NCBI GenBank assembly: GCA_021771755.1
Contig: JAETOL010000029.1
Span: 1-39,621, forward strand
Length of the DNA stretch: 39,621 nucleotides
Direction of reading: 5' to 3'
Origin: Lachnospiraceae bacterium
GTDB taxonomy: Bacteria; Bacillota; Clostridia; Lachnospirales; Lachnospiraceae
The position numbers were made by a program, and so were the translations under genes. Every line of letters starts with the position of its first letter. Within the stretch, counting starts at the first letter, position 1. The notes under the pieces were generated by a model. It did no database searches. It was not told the DNA's origin and saw only the letters and a program-made list of their open reading frames with translations. This document shows positions 15,916-24,831 of the stretch, piece by piece.

Positions 15916-16665
15916 ATGGAATATATACAGGTGACGAAAGACAATATCGAAAAGGAACATATTTGCTGTGCGATTTCTAACAACAGGGATATTCAGGTAT
16001 CTTCCAAGAAAGAGTGGATGATGAAATGCTTTGATGATGGGCTTGTTTTTTTGAAAAGCAGCGAGCGTGGAAAATGCTTCATTGAGTATATTCCATCGGA
16101 AAACGCATGGGTTCCCATCATTGCAGAAAATTATATGTATATTGACTGTTTTTGGGTATCGGGTTCCTTCAAAGGGCATGGCTATTCAAATGATTTGTTA
16201 AACAGGTGTATTGAGGATAGCAAGGCAAAAGGAAAATCAGGGCTTTGTATTCTTTCCTCTGCGAAAAAGAAGCCATTTCTTTCTGACCCTAAGCATTTGC
16301 TTTATAAGGGATTTAGAGTTGCAGATACATCGGATGCGGGAATCAATCTGATGTATCTTGCATTTGATGAAGAAGCAGCGATTCCGAAATTTACAGAAGC
16401 AGCCAGGCATCCGCATATTGAAGAACAGGGGTATGTTTTATATTATACGAACCAGTGTCCGTTTAATGGCAAGTATGTTCCGATCATTGAACGGACGGCG
16501 GCAGAAAACAATATTCCATTCAAGGCGATCCGGATTGAAACAAAAGAACAGGCACAGTCAGCGCCAAGTCCTTGTACCTCTTATGCAATGTTTTATAATG
16601 GTGAGTTCTTAACAAACGAACAATTCAATGATAGAAAGTTTTTAAAACAATGCAAAAAGATTTAA
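15916..16665 (+). CDS. GNAT acetyltransferase with C-terminal YoaP domain
   Basis: 249 residues; GGAGG precedes the ATG. Residues ~1-150 are a GNAT fold with the acetyl-CoA loop in FKGHGYSNDLLNRC. The C-terminal part (about 175-245) has YYTNQCPFNGKYVP and PSPCTSYAMFYNGEFLT, the YoaP-type thioredoxin-like extension found fused to GNAT enzymes in Firmicutes. The substrate is not known. Confidence 0.85.
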   Translation: MEYIQVTKDNIEKEHICCAISNNRDIQVSSKKEWMMKCFDDGLVFLKSSERGKCFIEYIPSENAWVPIIAENYMYIDCFWVSGSFKGHGYSNDLLNRCIEDSKAKGKSGLCILSSAKKKPFLSDPKHLLYKGFRVADTSDAGINLMYLAFDEEAAIPKFTEAARHPHIEEQGYVLYYTNQCPFNGKYVPIIERTAAENNIPFKAIRIETKEQAQSAPSPCTSYAMFYNGEFLTNEQFNDRKFLKQCKKI

Positions 16666-16720
16666 ACATGCCGAAATGCAGAGTGGATGATAAGGAGTAA
16701 TAAAATTTTGGAGGGCAACT

Positions 16721-17497
16721 ATGAAAAAGAAACTGTTGATCGTTATAACGGGTATCATACTGCTGGGAGCCGCATGTATTTGGTTCTTCATAAAAAATAA
16801 GCCTGATGAGCAAATAATTATTGAACGCTTGAACGAAGCGGTATCTCATTATACGGATATGAACATAAAAGACGATGGGGCGTATTCGCTTAAAGTCTCT
16901 GATGCGCAAATACTGGTAACGACATATATGCCTGAATATATCATCTATGGGGTTTCTATAGATGAGTATACTGCCCGGCCGGGCCAAATAGATGAAACAT
17001 TAACAACAGAAAAGGAACAGGATCTGCCAATCTGTAGTTATAACAATGTGTTGCTTTATGATGAAAAAGCAGACAGATTTTATAATGTGAAATTCGAGGA
17101 GAAAGGCAGACCGGTAATCCCCAATTTTACAGAAGCAAAAGAATTGGCTTATGAACTTGAACTGCCAGACATTGATGCAGTAGAAGAGATTTCCCTCAAA
17201 AAGAATTCTGATAGTCCAATCGTGATAAACAGCAAAGATGATGTGGAAAAAATATTGGAAATTTTAGAAGGGACAAAACCTACCACAAAAAGCGGTGAAA
17301 CAGGTACGCCCGTCCGTGTGGAAAACATTATCAATGCAGACTTTATCGGGAACGGAGACGTGATATGCAGGTTATTTATCTATAAAGATGAGGGAGAATA
17401 TTTTATCGAGCAGACGGACAACGGAGTATATACGTTTTCCAAAGAAGCGTATGATCGGATAGATCACTATATTCCGTATATCAATTATGAACCGTAA
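16721..17497 (+). CDS. Membrane-anchored extracytoplasmic protein, DUF5301-like C-terminus
   Basis: 258 residues behind TTTTGGAGGG. A single N-terminal hydrophobic segment (about residues 4-25) is an uncleaved anchor or signal peptide; there is a Cys after LLGAA, but the lipobox is imperfect. The rest is acidic and soluble. The C-terminal ~95 residues (INSKDDVEKILEILEG to FSKEAYDRIDHYI) fit the DUF5301 pattern. It precedes the small membrane protein/ABC operon and could be its accessory binding protein, but this is inference. Confidence 0.65.
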   Translation: MKKKLLIVITGIILLGAACIWFFIKNKPDEQIIIERLNEAVSHYTDMNIKDDGAYSLKVSDAQILVTTYMPEYIIYGVSIDEYTARPGQIDETLTTEKEQDLPICSYNNVLLYDEKADRFYNVKFEEKGRPVIPNFTEAKELAYELELPDIDAVEEISLKKNSDSPIVINSKDDVEKILEILEGTKPTTKSGETGTPVRVENIINADFIGNGDVICRLFIYKDEGEYFIEQTDNGVYTFSKEAYDRIDHYIPYINYEP

Positions 17498-17523
17498 GAG
17501 GTGAAGTGAAGGAGGAAAAAAGA

Positions 17524-17700
17524 ATGCGTCATATTTATATTCGTGGAATCATTGGACTGATTTGGCTGATTGCGGCCATTGTATGCGGGGTATCCGGAAA
17601 TTTCCCGATGGCAGGCCTTTATCTGGTTTTAGCAGGTGCATTCCTGTATTCCGCATATGCGGCATGGAAAAAAGAAAAGAACGGCAAAGGGGGCAGGTAA
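17524..17700 (+). CDS. Small two-helix membrane protein (58 aa)
   Basis: The start is the ATG at 17524 behind AAGGAGG (17509-17515). Two hydrophobic segments (residues ~8-24 and ~29-46) are followed by a basic tail KKEKNGKGGR. The gene ends 1 bp before the ATPase gene, so it is the first cistron of the exporter operon. It could be a small subunit or immunity peptide of that exporter. No family is recognised with confidence. Confidence 0.65.
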   Translation: MRHIYIRGIIGLIWLIAAIVCGVSGNFPMAGLYLVLAGAFLYSAYAAWKKEKNGKGGR

Positions 17701-17701
17701 T

Positions 17702-18409
17702 ATGGGACAGGCGCTCCTGACTGTGGAAAACCTGAGCGCATGGTACAATAACGAGAAAATGGTACTTTCGGATTTTTCCTTTGAACTGGCTGAACATGAA
17801 GTGGCAGGATTGATCGGGCTGAACGGGGCCGGGAAAACCACATTTCTGAAGGTGCTTTCCGGGCTGCACCCTGCCTTCCGCTCAGACGGTATCTGCTTTT
17901 GCGGTTCCCCTGTGGATTTCAGAAAGCAGGATTTTAAACTCTGCCGTTATACGGTGTTTGCCGAGGACAATTCTTTTTCGTATTTTACTTTCTGGGAATA
18001 CCTGGCCTATGTATGCAGCGCTTATGGGAAGGTGGTTCCGGATGCATCGGAGTTGATACGGGGTTTTCATTTTGAAGCATATACGGATACCCTGCTGCGG
18101 GAGCTGTCAACCGGAAACCGGAAAAAAGCATTTTTGATTACAGCTTTTGCACTGAAACCCAGACTGCTTCTTTTGGACGAGCCGGTGAACGGGTTGGATT
18201 TTCAGAGTACGGAATACCTGTACCGGCAGATTTTGGGGTATAAGGAGCATGGAACTGTTCTGTTTTCCTCCCACATCCTGGAGAGCATCACGCTGACTTC
18301 TGACCGGGTATTTGTCCTGGAGGATGGAAAAATCCGGCAGACATTTGAACACGGACAGATCAATGCCGCAGATATCCGGGAGGCTCTGCATGATGAAAAT
18401 GACAGGTAA
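17702..18409 (+). CDS. ABC transporter ATPase (ABC-2/lantibiotic-export type)
   Basis: 235 residues from the ATG at 17702 (GGGGGCAGG upstream). Walker A is GLNGAGKTT, Walker B is LLLLDEPVNGLD and the H-loop is FSSHILES. The signature is LSTGNRKKAFL instead of LSGGQ: the glycine pair is lost but the loop is in place, a degeneracy seen in some BcrA/CcmA-like ATPases. It overlaps its permease by 20 bp. Confidence 0.88.
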   Translation: MGQALLTVENLSAWYNNEKMVLSDFSFELAEHEVAGLIGLNGAGKTTFLKVLSGLHPAFRSDGICFCGSPVDFRKQDFKLCRYTVFAEDNSFSYFTFWEYLAYVCSAYGKVVPDASELIRGFHFEAYTDTLLRELSTGNRKKAFLITAFALKPRLLLLDEPVNGLDFQSTEYLYRQILGYKEHGTVLFSSHILESITLTSDRVFVLEDGKIRQTFEHGQINAADIREALHDENDR

Positions 18410-19601
18410 AGCTTTTGCCAAAAAGCTGTTTGGAACAAAATATGAGCGGCTGCCCCGGGCGATTTTGATCTGCATCATTGTATTTTGGGGGCTGTATATC
18501 GCAGACTTTCAGGTGCAGGTTGCGCCCTTTGTCCGGATTCTGATGGTAAGTGCCTTTACGGCCGGCGTGATGTGGCAGGCTCTTTCTTCTAAAGATAATG
18601 CAGATGAACTGAAGGCTATGCTGATGCTGCCGCATCATAGCCGGGGATTTGTTTTCTCCTATGTGGCTGTACTGGGAGCCTATGCGGTTCTTACAAAGAC
18701 GGGGCTGCTTCTGGCTGTTTTACTGGCTGTTTCGGTATGGAAGACAATAGAAATTATCGGGATTGTAATCTGTATGATCCATGCTGTCCTTATGGCGGCC
18801 GCTGTTTATTCCCTGAGAAAATACTGGTATGCGGGTGTTCTCTGGACTGCCGTCATGTCTACGGTTATTCTGCTCTTTGGAGGCAGGCCATGGATCAGTC
18901 TGCTGTTGCTTGCAAATGGGATGTTTGCCGTTCTGTTCCTGTGGAGGGCAGACGGATATGCTTTTTATCAGTGGGAGAGTAAGAGGAGTTATGCCATCAG
19001 GCAGAAGAAAAGGGCTTCCATGCGGCGGTATTTTTTCAGATATCTCGCCTGCCACAGGAATTACCTGTTTAATACAGCTGTGATGTGGTGCGTTGCTCTT
19101 GTAATGCCTTATTTTCTGAAAGAAATAGCCGGGCTGTCTGTTGTTCCGATTGGATTTGCAGTGTTGTCTTTGAATACGCCCATCTGTATCCTGCTGTCCT
19201 GTGACCGTGATCTGGAGCAGGCGGTCCGTTTCCTGCCTGGACAGAAACGGCATTTTTGCATTCCCTACTGCCTGTTCATTTTCCTGTGCAATATGGTGGC
19301 AGATGTGATATTTCTCATAAGCTGGCAGGTACAAAACGGCGGGATCACTGTTCCGTTGGCTTTTGGGGCAGTTTTCTTTGCCTTGCAGAGCGCAGAGCTG
19401 TCTGTGATGCTGGAGTGGTTTTATCCCATCCGGAACTGGAAGATTGAAAGCGACCTGTGGCACCATCCGCGGAAATATGTGGTTCCGGCGGTCATGCTGC
19501 TGCTTGCAGGAGCCGCTTCTGCCTGGCCGCTATTATTATATGCCCTGCCGGTTCTGCTGGCTGTAGAAACTGTAGTTGCATTAGGGATCTGTTGGAGGTA
19601 A
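18390..19601 (+). CDS. ABC-2-like multi-spanning permease
   Basis: 403 residues from the ATG at 18390, inside the ATPase 3' end, with GGGAGG (18378-18383) correctly spaced; a longer frame to 18312 has no site. It has about ten hydrophobic segments and no FtsX motif. With the small protein and ATPase upstream it forms a compact exporter operon. The substrate could be a peptide or lipid. Confidence 0.78.
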   Translation: MMKMTGKAFAKKLFGTKYERLPRAILICIIVFWGLYIADFQVQVAPFVRILMVSAFTAGVMWQALSSKDNADELKAMLMLPHHSRGFVFSYVAVLGAYAVLTKTGLLLAVLLAVSVWKTIEIIGIVICMIHAVLMAAAVYSLRKYWYAGVLWTAVMSTVILLFGGRPWISLLLLANGMFAVLFLWRADGYAFYQWESKRSYAIRQKKRASMRRYFFRYLACHRNYLFNTAVMWCVALVMPYFLKEIAGLSVVPIGFAVLSLNTPICILLSCDRDLEQAVRFLPGQKRHFCIPYCLFIFLCNMVADVIFLISWQVQNGGITVPLAFGAVFFALQSAELSVMLEWFYPIRNWKIESDLWHHPRKYVVPAVMLLLAGAASAWPLLLYALPVLLAVETVVALGICWR

Positions 19602-19607
19602 ATAAAA

Positions 19608-20264
19608 TTGGAAGTATTGAGAGCAGAGAGCATTTCAAAAATATACTGCCAAAACGCGGTGTCATTGCAGGCACTGCGCAGTGTATCGGTGACGGTTCAG
19701 AAAGGGGAATTTGTCGCCATTTTGGGGAGAAGTGGTTCCGGGAAATCAACGCTTTTAAATATCCTGGCCGGTTTGGACTGCCCTTCAGAGGGAAAGGTTT
19801 ACATTGACGGTACGGATATTTTTAATCTGAGCGAAGAAAAAAGGACGCTCCTCCGGCGGGAAAAAATAGGGTTTGTATTCCAGTCATATGAATTGCTGCA
19901 TTCACTGTCTGTCATGAAAAATATCCGGCTGCCGGAGCTGAAAGCAGATGATGATTATGTGAAGGAGCTTCTCGGCACGTTGGAGATTGGGCAATATGAA
20001 ACATGTTATCCGGACCAGTTATCGGGCGGGGAACAGCAGAGGGTGGCCATCGCAAGGGCGCTGGTCAACCATCCGCCCATTCTTTTTGCTGACGAGCCGA
20101 CCGGAAATCTCGATTCCAAAACGGAGAGGATCGTCATAGATTTGTTGAAAAATCTGGCGGCAAAGTATGGGACCAGTATCCTGATGGTTACGCATAATGA
20201 AGAGCTTGTAAAGGATGCGGACCGCATGATTCGTCTAGAGGACGGTGAAATTGTCAATGGATAG
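19608..20264 (+). CDS. ABC transporter ATPase (MacB/LolD-like)
   Basis: 218 residues from a TTG at 19608 with GGAGG at 19594-19598. It is full length: Walker A GRSGSGKST, Q-loop FVFQSYELLH, signature LSGGEQQRVAIARAL, Walker B ILFADEPTGNLD, H-loop MVTHNEEL. It is the only complete MacB-type ATPase in the window. It overlaps its cognate permease by 8 bp. Whether it can also energise the ATPase-less permeases at 1446-9730 is an open question. Confidence 0.93.
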   Translation: MEVLRAESISKIYCQNAVSLQALRSVSVTVQKGEFVAILGRSGSGKSTLLNILAGLDCPSEGKVYIDGTDIFNLSEEKRTLLRREKIGFVFQSYELLHSLSVMKNIRLPELKADDDYVKELLGTLEIGQYETCYPDQLSGGEQQRVAIARALVNHPPILFADEPTGNLDSKTERIVIDLLKNLAAKYGTSILMVTHNEELVKDADRMIRLEDGEIVNG

Positions 20265-22635
20265 AAAGAAAATTTTAGCTGTAGTGAGAGGGTATCTGTT
20301 AAAAGAGAAAAGAAATACCGTCCTGACAGGCATGTTCCTCTGTTTTGTCACGGTATTTCTTCTGATTGGGAATCAGCTTTTTGTAAATGTCCAGACCGCA
20401 AACAGACGGAATGCGGAGGCTTTGGAGGGAAAGCAGCACGTGACCTATTCCGGTATTTCAGAGGAAGAGTTTCAGAAGATAAAAGCATGTGATTTCGTAG
20501 CAGATGCCGGAGTGAGTTTTCATCTGGGGCAGACGCAGGATGGGACGGCATTTGAATATGTGGATGAATGCTACCGGGCGTTGGGTGCAGACATGGCAGA
20601 GGCGAATATCAAACAGGTCATAGAAGGGCGTTGGGCGCAAAAAGAAAATGAAGTTGTGTTTACAAAAAATTATCTGGAAAGATATGGGCTAAAGCCAGGT
20701 GATACGGTTTCTGTTGACCTGACAGCTTCAGACGCAGATACGGGAGATGAGCTGTATTGTCTGCCGGGGCTTAAGCTTACCGTTGTTGGGATCATAGACA
20801 ATATGACTGGATTTACAGACCGAAAGAATGGATATGTCTCGCAGGAGCTTGCACAGAAAATCCTCCGGGAGAAAAACGGACGGGTAAGCGCTGTGGTCCG
20901 GTTCACCGATCAGGAAAAAATCTCGGAATACCATGATAAGCTGGAGGCTTATTTGGGACGGGAAGAAAATTTAAATGCGCAGATTAATTATATGCTTGCA
21001 GAGACGGTAGAAGAAGGCGGAACCCTGAAAAAGCAGAATACGTTTATGAATCTGGCTATCTGGCTGGTATGTGTCCTGATTGTGTATCATATTTTTTACA
21101 ACCGCCTTTTTGAAAGAAAACGGGACTTTATCGCTTTAAGGAAAATAGGATTTCAGACAAAGGATCTGCAGAAAATTGTCGGGATGGAATTCCTGGTTTT
21201 TGTTTTTATAGGTTCTGCGGCAGGAATCCTGGCAGGATGTTTTCTGAATAAAGCGGTATATGGGGAGATCATGAAGGCATTTGTCCATGCTTATGATGCA
21301 GAAGAGATTGTATCTCCCAGGCTATCCTGGGGCAGCATCCGGAATACGGGTATTCTTTTCACGTTTATTATGATTCCGGGCATTGTAAGCCTTATATTGC
21401 AGCTAAGGAATGTCACGCCGGTGGAGATGATGCGCGGCAAAAGAAGAAATGTAAGGAAACAGTTTCTGGCGCTTATGATCGTTTCGATCTCAGCGGTTTT
21501 GATCAGCGTGCTGGCAATCCAGGATAATCACAGTGACGAGGGCGTTCTTTTTGTAAAGGAATATGTGCCGGGGGATCTGCAGGTGACAGCAGGAAGCATC
21601 TATGAAAATATAGCGGGCGGAGAGATCCCATCCATATCGGATGCGGATTTTCAGAAAATGAAAGTGATTCCAGGCATCCGGCAGGTTCAGGATTATGAGA
21701 TCAATTACGACAGGGGGATATTTTTATGTGAGGAAAAAGAAAAATTAAACCCGGACAGTGCGAATTATGCGTCGATGCTGGAGATGGAGCAGGAAATTGA
21801 CGGAAAGAAGCAATGCTTATACAATCTGGTTTTGGTAACAACAGATAACCTGAAAGCGCTGGTTCCGTCCTATGATGAAACGAACGACGGTCCAGCCGCA
21901 GTCATGGAAATGGAACTGGCAAAGACATTGAATCTGGAAATTGGGGATGAATTGACAATCTATGACGAGCAATTGATCCAAACCGGTTCAAAAGCAGGCT
22001 GCACGAATGCCCGCGTAAAGCTTCTGGATACCCAGAATGTGATATTGTCAGAAAATCATGTAGGGGGAAATCTGCTGGTAGTGGACAGGGAAACTGCACA
22101 GTTATTTCCGGGTGAGCGATACCGCCAGGTGGTCAATGTGTGGACCGACGGGGACATGGAGGCAAAAGCGGTGTCTGATCTGGAGCATATCTCAAAAGCC
22201 TGCGGATATACGGTTCGCAATGCCGGTCGGCAAATACAGAAGTATATGGATCTGGATCATAGCCAGAGGGTCATGCATTGTTTTTTTATCATCATCCTTA
22301 CAGTGATCGGTTTACTGGTCTATTTCAATACTGTATTTGCAAATCTGCTGAGCAGGAGAAATGATTTTCGGGTTATGCATAAAATCGGCATCAGAAAAAA
22401 AGAAATGTATTGTATGGTACTGAGAGATGGTTTGCTGCAAGGTGGTATAGCGGCAGGGATCACAGCGATTGCGCAATTCGCTTTCGCTATAGGGAGGCAG
22501 GAGTCATTTTTTATGGAATTCGCAATCACCGATGCGGGTGTGATGACAGTGTGCGCTTTGTTCCCGGTTTTCATATTTGGGTATATGTTTCATAAAGGGA
22601 TGGTGACTTTTTATGTTGGAGGGAGAGCATCATGA
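20257..22635 (+). CDS. ABC transporter permease, FtsX-type, with large external domains
   Basis: 792 residues from the ATG at 20257; an in-frame GTG at 20245 is possible. Helix near residues 22-42, external domain to about 260, FtsX block 1 with DFIALRKIGFQTKDLQKI, second external domain, and C-terminal FtsX block with DFRVMHKIGIRKKEMYCM. It is distant from the three permeases at the left end. The stop overlaps (ATGA) the first codons of a broken response regulator, showing that the system once had its own two-component pair immediately downstream. Confidence 0.92.
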   Translation: MDRKKILAVVRGYLLKEKRNTVLTGMFLCFVTVFLLIGNQLFVNVQTANRRNAEALEGKQHVTYSGISEEEFQKIKACDFVADAGVSFHLGQTQDGTAFEYVDECYRALGADMAEANIKQVIEGRWAQKENEVVFTKNYLERYGLKPGDTVSVDLTASDADTGDELYCLPGLKLTVVGIIDNMTGFTDRKNGYVSQELAQKILREKNGRVSAVVRFTDQEKISEYHDKLEAYLGREENLNAQINYMLAETVEEGGTLKKQNTFMNLAIWLVCVLIVYHIFYNRLFERKRDFIALRKIGFQTKDLQKIVGMEFLVFVFIGSAAGILAGCFLNKAVYGEIMKAFVHAYDAEEIVSPRLSWGSIRNTGILFTFIMIPGIVSLILQLRNVTPVEMMRGKRRNVRKQFLALMIVSISAVLISVLAIQDNHSDEGVLFVKEYVPGDLQVTAGSIYENIAGGEIPSISDADFQKMKVIPGIRQVQDYEINYDRGIFLCEEKEKLNPDSANYASMLEMEQEIDGKKQCLYNLVLVTTDNLKALVPSYDETNDGPAAVMEMELAKTLNLEIGDELTIYDEQLIQTGSKAGCTNARVKLLDTQNVILSENHVGGNLLVVDRETAQLFPGERYRQVVNVWTDGDMEAKAVSDLEHISKACGYTVRNAGRQIQKYMDLDHSQRVMHCFFIIILTVIGLLVYFNTVFANLLSRRNDFRVMHKIGIRKKEMYCMVLRDGLLQGGIAAGITAIAQFAFAIGRQESFFMEFAITDAGVMTVCALFPVFIFGYMFHKGMVTFYVGGRAS

Positions 22636-22682
22636 AAATCTTGTTGGTTGAGGATGATATAAAAGGATACATATGGAAATGA
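22632..22682 (+). pseudogene. Response regulator fragment A (N-terminal 16 residues)
   Basis: An ATG overlapping the permease stop starts MKILLVEDDIKG, the unmistakable start of an OmpR-type receiver with its acidic pair, but the frame stops after 16 codons. Confidence 0.75.
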
Positions 22683-22840
22683 AAAACAAAAAGATATTAT
22701 ATGTTGGGGATGATTTGAGCCTGATTGAAGGATTGAAATACACACTGGAGAAAAACGGTTTTACAGTGGATAATGCCTGTACTGTAAAGGAGGCGTATCA
22801 GTTCTTCCATGCAGGACAGTATGACCTTTTATGCCTTTAA
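22673..22840 (+). pseudogene. Response regulator fragment B (N-terminal 55 residues)
   Basis: A second receiver start in another frame: KKILYVGDDLSLIEGLKY, KNGFTVDNACTVKEAYQFF, GQYDLLCL, then a stop exactly where the phospho-acceptor Asp should follow. The first acidic residue is replaced (VGDD for VEDD). Fragments A and B look like the ends of two paralogous regulators joined by a deletion; the kinase and most of both regulators are gone. Confidence 0.75.
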
Positions 22841-22899
22841 GATACATAGCGAACTGGAAGATTTAAAAACTTTTTTGTGAAAATTTAAGGGGTGGTATT

Positions 22900-23088
22900 T
22901 TGCAGATAGGACAATGGATATTGTGCCCTCTATGTGGGAACAAAACAAGGTTAAGAATACGGGAAGATACAGAAATAAGGAATTTTCCGCTATTTTGCCC
23001 TAAGTGTAAACAGGAGACTTTAATCAATGTAAAGGAAATGAATATGTCTGTTATCAAAGAGCCAGACGCTAAGACGCAGAGCCGATAA
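22900..23088 (+). CDS. Cysteine-rich KTR-domain protein (Tn916 orf6-like)
   Basis: 62 residues from a TTG with AAGGGGTGG upstream. Two CxxC zinc-binding pairs, CPLCGNKTRLRI and CPKCKQETLI, include the KTR motif, and the tail PDAKTQSR is very conserved in this family. In Tn916-family elements the equivalent gene sits between the cargo (often tetM) and the divergent orf9 regulator, the position it has here. The role is unknown; it is a good marker of an integrative element. Confidence 0.88.
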   Translation: MQIGQWILCPLCGNKTRLRIREDTEIRNFPLFCPKCKQETLINVKEMNMSVIKEPDAKTQSR

Positions 23089-23123
23089 CCTATAGAGATC
23101 ACACTCTCAGGTTATCGGCTCTG
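23077..23123. terminator. Strong hairpin overlapping the KTR gene stop
   Basis: CAGAGCCGATAACCT (23077-23091) pairs perfectly with AGGTTATCGGCTCTG (23109-23123). The stop codon of the KTR gene lies in the left arm. There is no T tract, so it may act as a bidirectional block or an RNA-stability element. Confidence 0.6.
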
Positions 23124-23276
23124 ATCCGTTCCGACATATTCTGCCATTTTTTGTCGAAAACTTTTTAAAATTATAGACGGTTCATAACTCATTCATAGGT
23201 CATTCATAACTCGGTAGTTTATAATGGCAGAAAAGAAAGAAACCAGCAGTAACAAGAAAGTCTTGTTCTACTGGTT

Positions 23277-23642
23277 TCAATCGGAATCTTCTGATTCTGG
23301 TTTGTGCTGGCTGGTCAGTAACTGCTCCGATAAAAAATCCATTGTATGAAGGAGAATTGCCTGATTTTCTTCACTGCATACCTGGAGTTTACCAATAACA
23401 TGTTCTGCCAGTTCGTTTTTTACGGTGGACTTGGCTGGGAAAAGGGAATTTGGGGAAATTCCCAACCGTTCAATCAAAAGAGATAAGGTTATGTAAGAAG
23501 GATTTTTCCTGCCTTTCTCAATATCCTGAATGGTCTTGACAGCCAAACCACACTGATCGGCCAGCTCCTGTTGGGTAAGATTGCAGTCTTTCCTTTTGGA
23601 ACGGATGCAATCTCCCAAATAGATAAGTTTGTCTTTCGGCAT
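23277..23642 (-). CDS. XRE-family (Cro/CI-like) regulator (Tn916 orf9-like position)
   Basis: 121 residues on the minus strand with AGGTGAG 5' of the ATG. Residues ~10-65 are a helix-turn-helix: LTQQELADQCGLAVKTIQDIEKGRKNPS. The C-terminal half is a probable dimerisation helix region. It is divergent from the plus-strand promoter at 23698, as orf9 is from the orf7 promoter in Tn916. It probably represses that promoter and so controls mobility genes. Confidence 0.9.
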   Translation of the reverse strand: MPKDKLIYLGDCIRSKRKDCNLTQQELADQCGLAVKTIQDIEKGRKNPSYITLSLLIERLGISPNSLFPAKSTVKNELAEHVIGKLQVCSEENQAILLHTMDFLSEQLLTSQHKPESEDSD

Positions 23643-23697
23643 GATAGCTCACCTCAAATACATTCTACCGTACCGATTAGGGAAAATACATTCCCTT

Positions 23698-23726
23698 TGA
23701 GTATGTATAAAATAGGTGTTATAGTG
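23698..23726 (+). promoter_or_regulatory. Plus-strand promoter divergent from the XRE regulator
   Basis: TTGAGT (23698-23703), 17-bp spacer, TATAGT (23721-23726). AATACATTC occurs twice just upstream (23658-23666 and 23686-23694), a possible pair of XRE operator half-sites. Confidence 0.55.
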
Positions 23727-23799
23727 CCGATTATAAAAACAGAATAAGGACCAGGGAAACACTGTGAAAAAAGGAGCATAGTAGTTCCTGAATGTAAGA

Positions 23800-23962
23800 A
23801 TGGAAAGCCCTGTCGGGGAGCCAATAAAAAAAACGGCTTCTTGCAGCAGGGTTTATTTGTGTTATGCCATCTGTGATAAGCCGTCAGGAGAAAATCATGG
23901 ATGGCATTATTTTTACGAAAGGATATAGATTCCGGTCAGGTGACCAGCGAAAAAAATCTTAG
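23800..23962 (+). promoter_or_regulatory. Candidate attenuator with a 21-codon ORF
   Basis: The leader of the presumed orf7-like transcript can form competing stems. GAGCC near 23818 can pair with GGCTT (23835-23839). ACGGCTT (23833-23839) can instead pair with AAGCCGT (23878-23884). ATGCCATC (23864-23871) can pair with GATGGCAT (23900-23907), followed by TATTTTT, a terminator shape. An ATG at 23897, 8 nt after CAGGAG, opens a 21-codon frame to 23962 (start MDGIIFTKGY). The layout suggests translation-coupled attenuation; this is inference from pairing only. Confidence 0.4.
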
Positions 23963-24005
23963 ACTACAAAAGAGTACCTTATACCCATGAACATGCACTA
24001 TACTG

Positions 24006-24030
24006 CGTGTTAGATACGCACAATAACACG
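24006..24030. repeat. Small inverted repeat CGTGTTA / TAACACG
   Basis: 7-bp perfect arms at 24006-24012 and 24024-24030, immediately before TATAAT at 24031-24036. It may be an operator or a short hairpin. Confidence 0.4.
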
Positions 24031-24048
24031 TATAATGCAAGACGAAAC

Positions 24049-24091
24049 AAAAACGCCAGAAAGCAGGTAAAGCTGCCTGGCGTTTTTGTTT
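24049..24091. terminator. Bidirectional intrinsic terminator
   Basis: AAAAACGCCAG (24049-24059) and CTGGCGTTTTT (24077-24087) form an 11-bp stem with A and T runs on either side, and the inner GCAG/CTGC extends it. Between the leader and the sigma-like gene, it would stop read-through from 23726 unless antiterminated. Confidence 0.8.
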
Positions 24092-24386
24092 GTCGATTTT
24101 TCGCAGATATTGGCGACTGGCATCTGAATATGAACTGTATCTTCCAATGGCAGCTTTATAAAACCATTACGAGGCGTCCCGAAAGTTGGTAATCCGGAGA
24201 GGGCAAATAGCTGCCAAGCCCTGGGGCTTCCAATATATTTTATATGCTTTTGGAAAAAGAGATACCGGATATGCGGGTATCCAAAGATACAGTTTTGATG
24301 CTCCCTGTCATGGGGAATTAAGATGCCGATCACCGCCGCCACTTCGATTTGATTTCTAAAAAATTTCAGATCGGAGGTAAAGAAAG
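24092..24386. other. Gene-free leader of the sigma-like gene
   Basis: About 295 bp in which I see no convincing reading frame. GGAGG at 24375-24379 is the ribosome site of the next gene. GATACC/GGTATC near 24261-24280 is a short hairpin. Confidence 0.5.
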
Positions 24387-24827
24387 GTGGCTTATAACAA
24401 AGCAAGAGAAGAACAAAAATGGAAGAACTGGAAAGAACGTGAGGAAGATAAACTCCGGGAACTGGGCATGGATGAAGCGTCCATCCAGGCATTGCGTGAA
24501 AGCGACTGGGCGGATTTTAATTCTGAAAGGCGTTACCAGGAGCATCAGATTCCGTTGTTGGACTATATGGAGTTATTATTGGCAGAAACGGAGATCCGTG
24601 AAGATCAGATCCAGAGTGTGGAAGAACTGCTGGATGCCATAGGTGATGAACGGTTACTACATATCCTGCTGGAAGCAGACAGGAAAACGCTGCAGATCGT
24701 TGTCCTTAAGATGATGGGATATGCCCCAAAAGAGATCAGTTCTTATATTGGTATGCCGGAGCAGACGGTTTATACGAAACTGAGGCGGTTACGGGAAAAA
24801 ATAAAAAAATTTGTGAAAGCTGAATAA
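24387..24827 (+). CDS. Sigma-70 region 4-like DNA-binding protein (Tn916 orf7-like)
   Basis: 146 residues from a GTG at 24387 behind GGAGG. The N-terminus is charged (AREEQKWKNWKEREEDK). The C-terminal ~60 residues hold a region 4 helix-turn-helix: YAPKEISSYIGMPEQTVYTK followed by RRLREKIKK. In Tn916-family elements the equivalent orf7 protein promotes transcription of the mobility genes under orf9 control. The following terminator at 24832 ends this message. Confidence 0.82.
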   Translation: MAYNKAREEQKWKNWKEREEDKLRELGMDEASIQALRESDWADFNSERRYQEHQIPLLDYMELLLAETEIREDQIQSVEELLDAIGDERLLHILLEADRKTLQIVVLKMMGYAPKEISSYIGMPEQTVYTKLRRLREKIKKFVKAE

Positions 24828-24831
24828 AAAC

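Noticed and set aside
17636-17702. Longer N-terminus of the ABC ATPase at 17702
   Set aside because: It would overlap the 58-residue membrane protein; the ATG at 17702 has a good ribosome site and matches the family's usual start.
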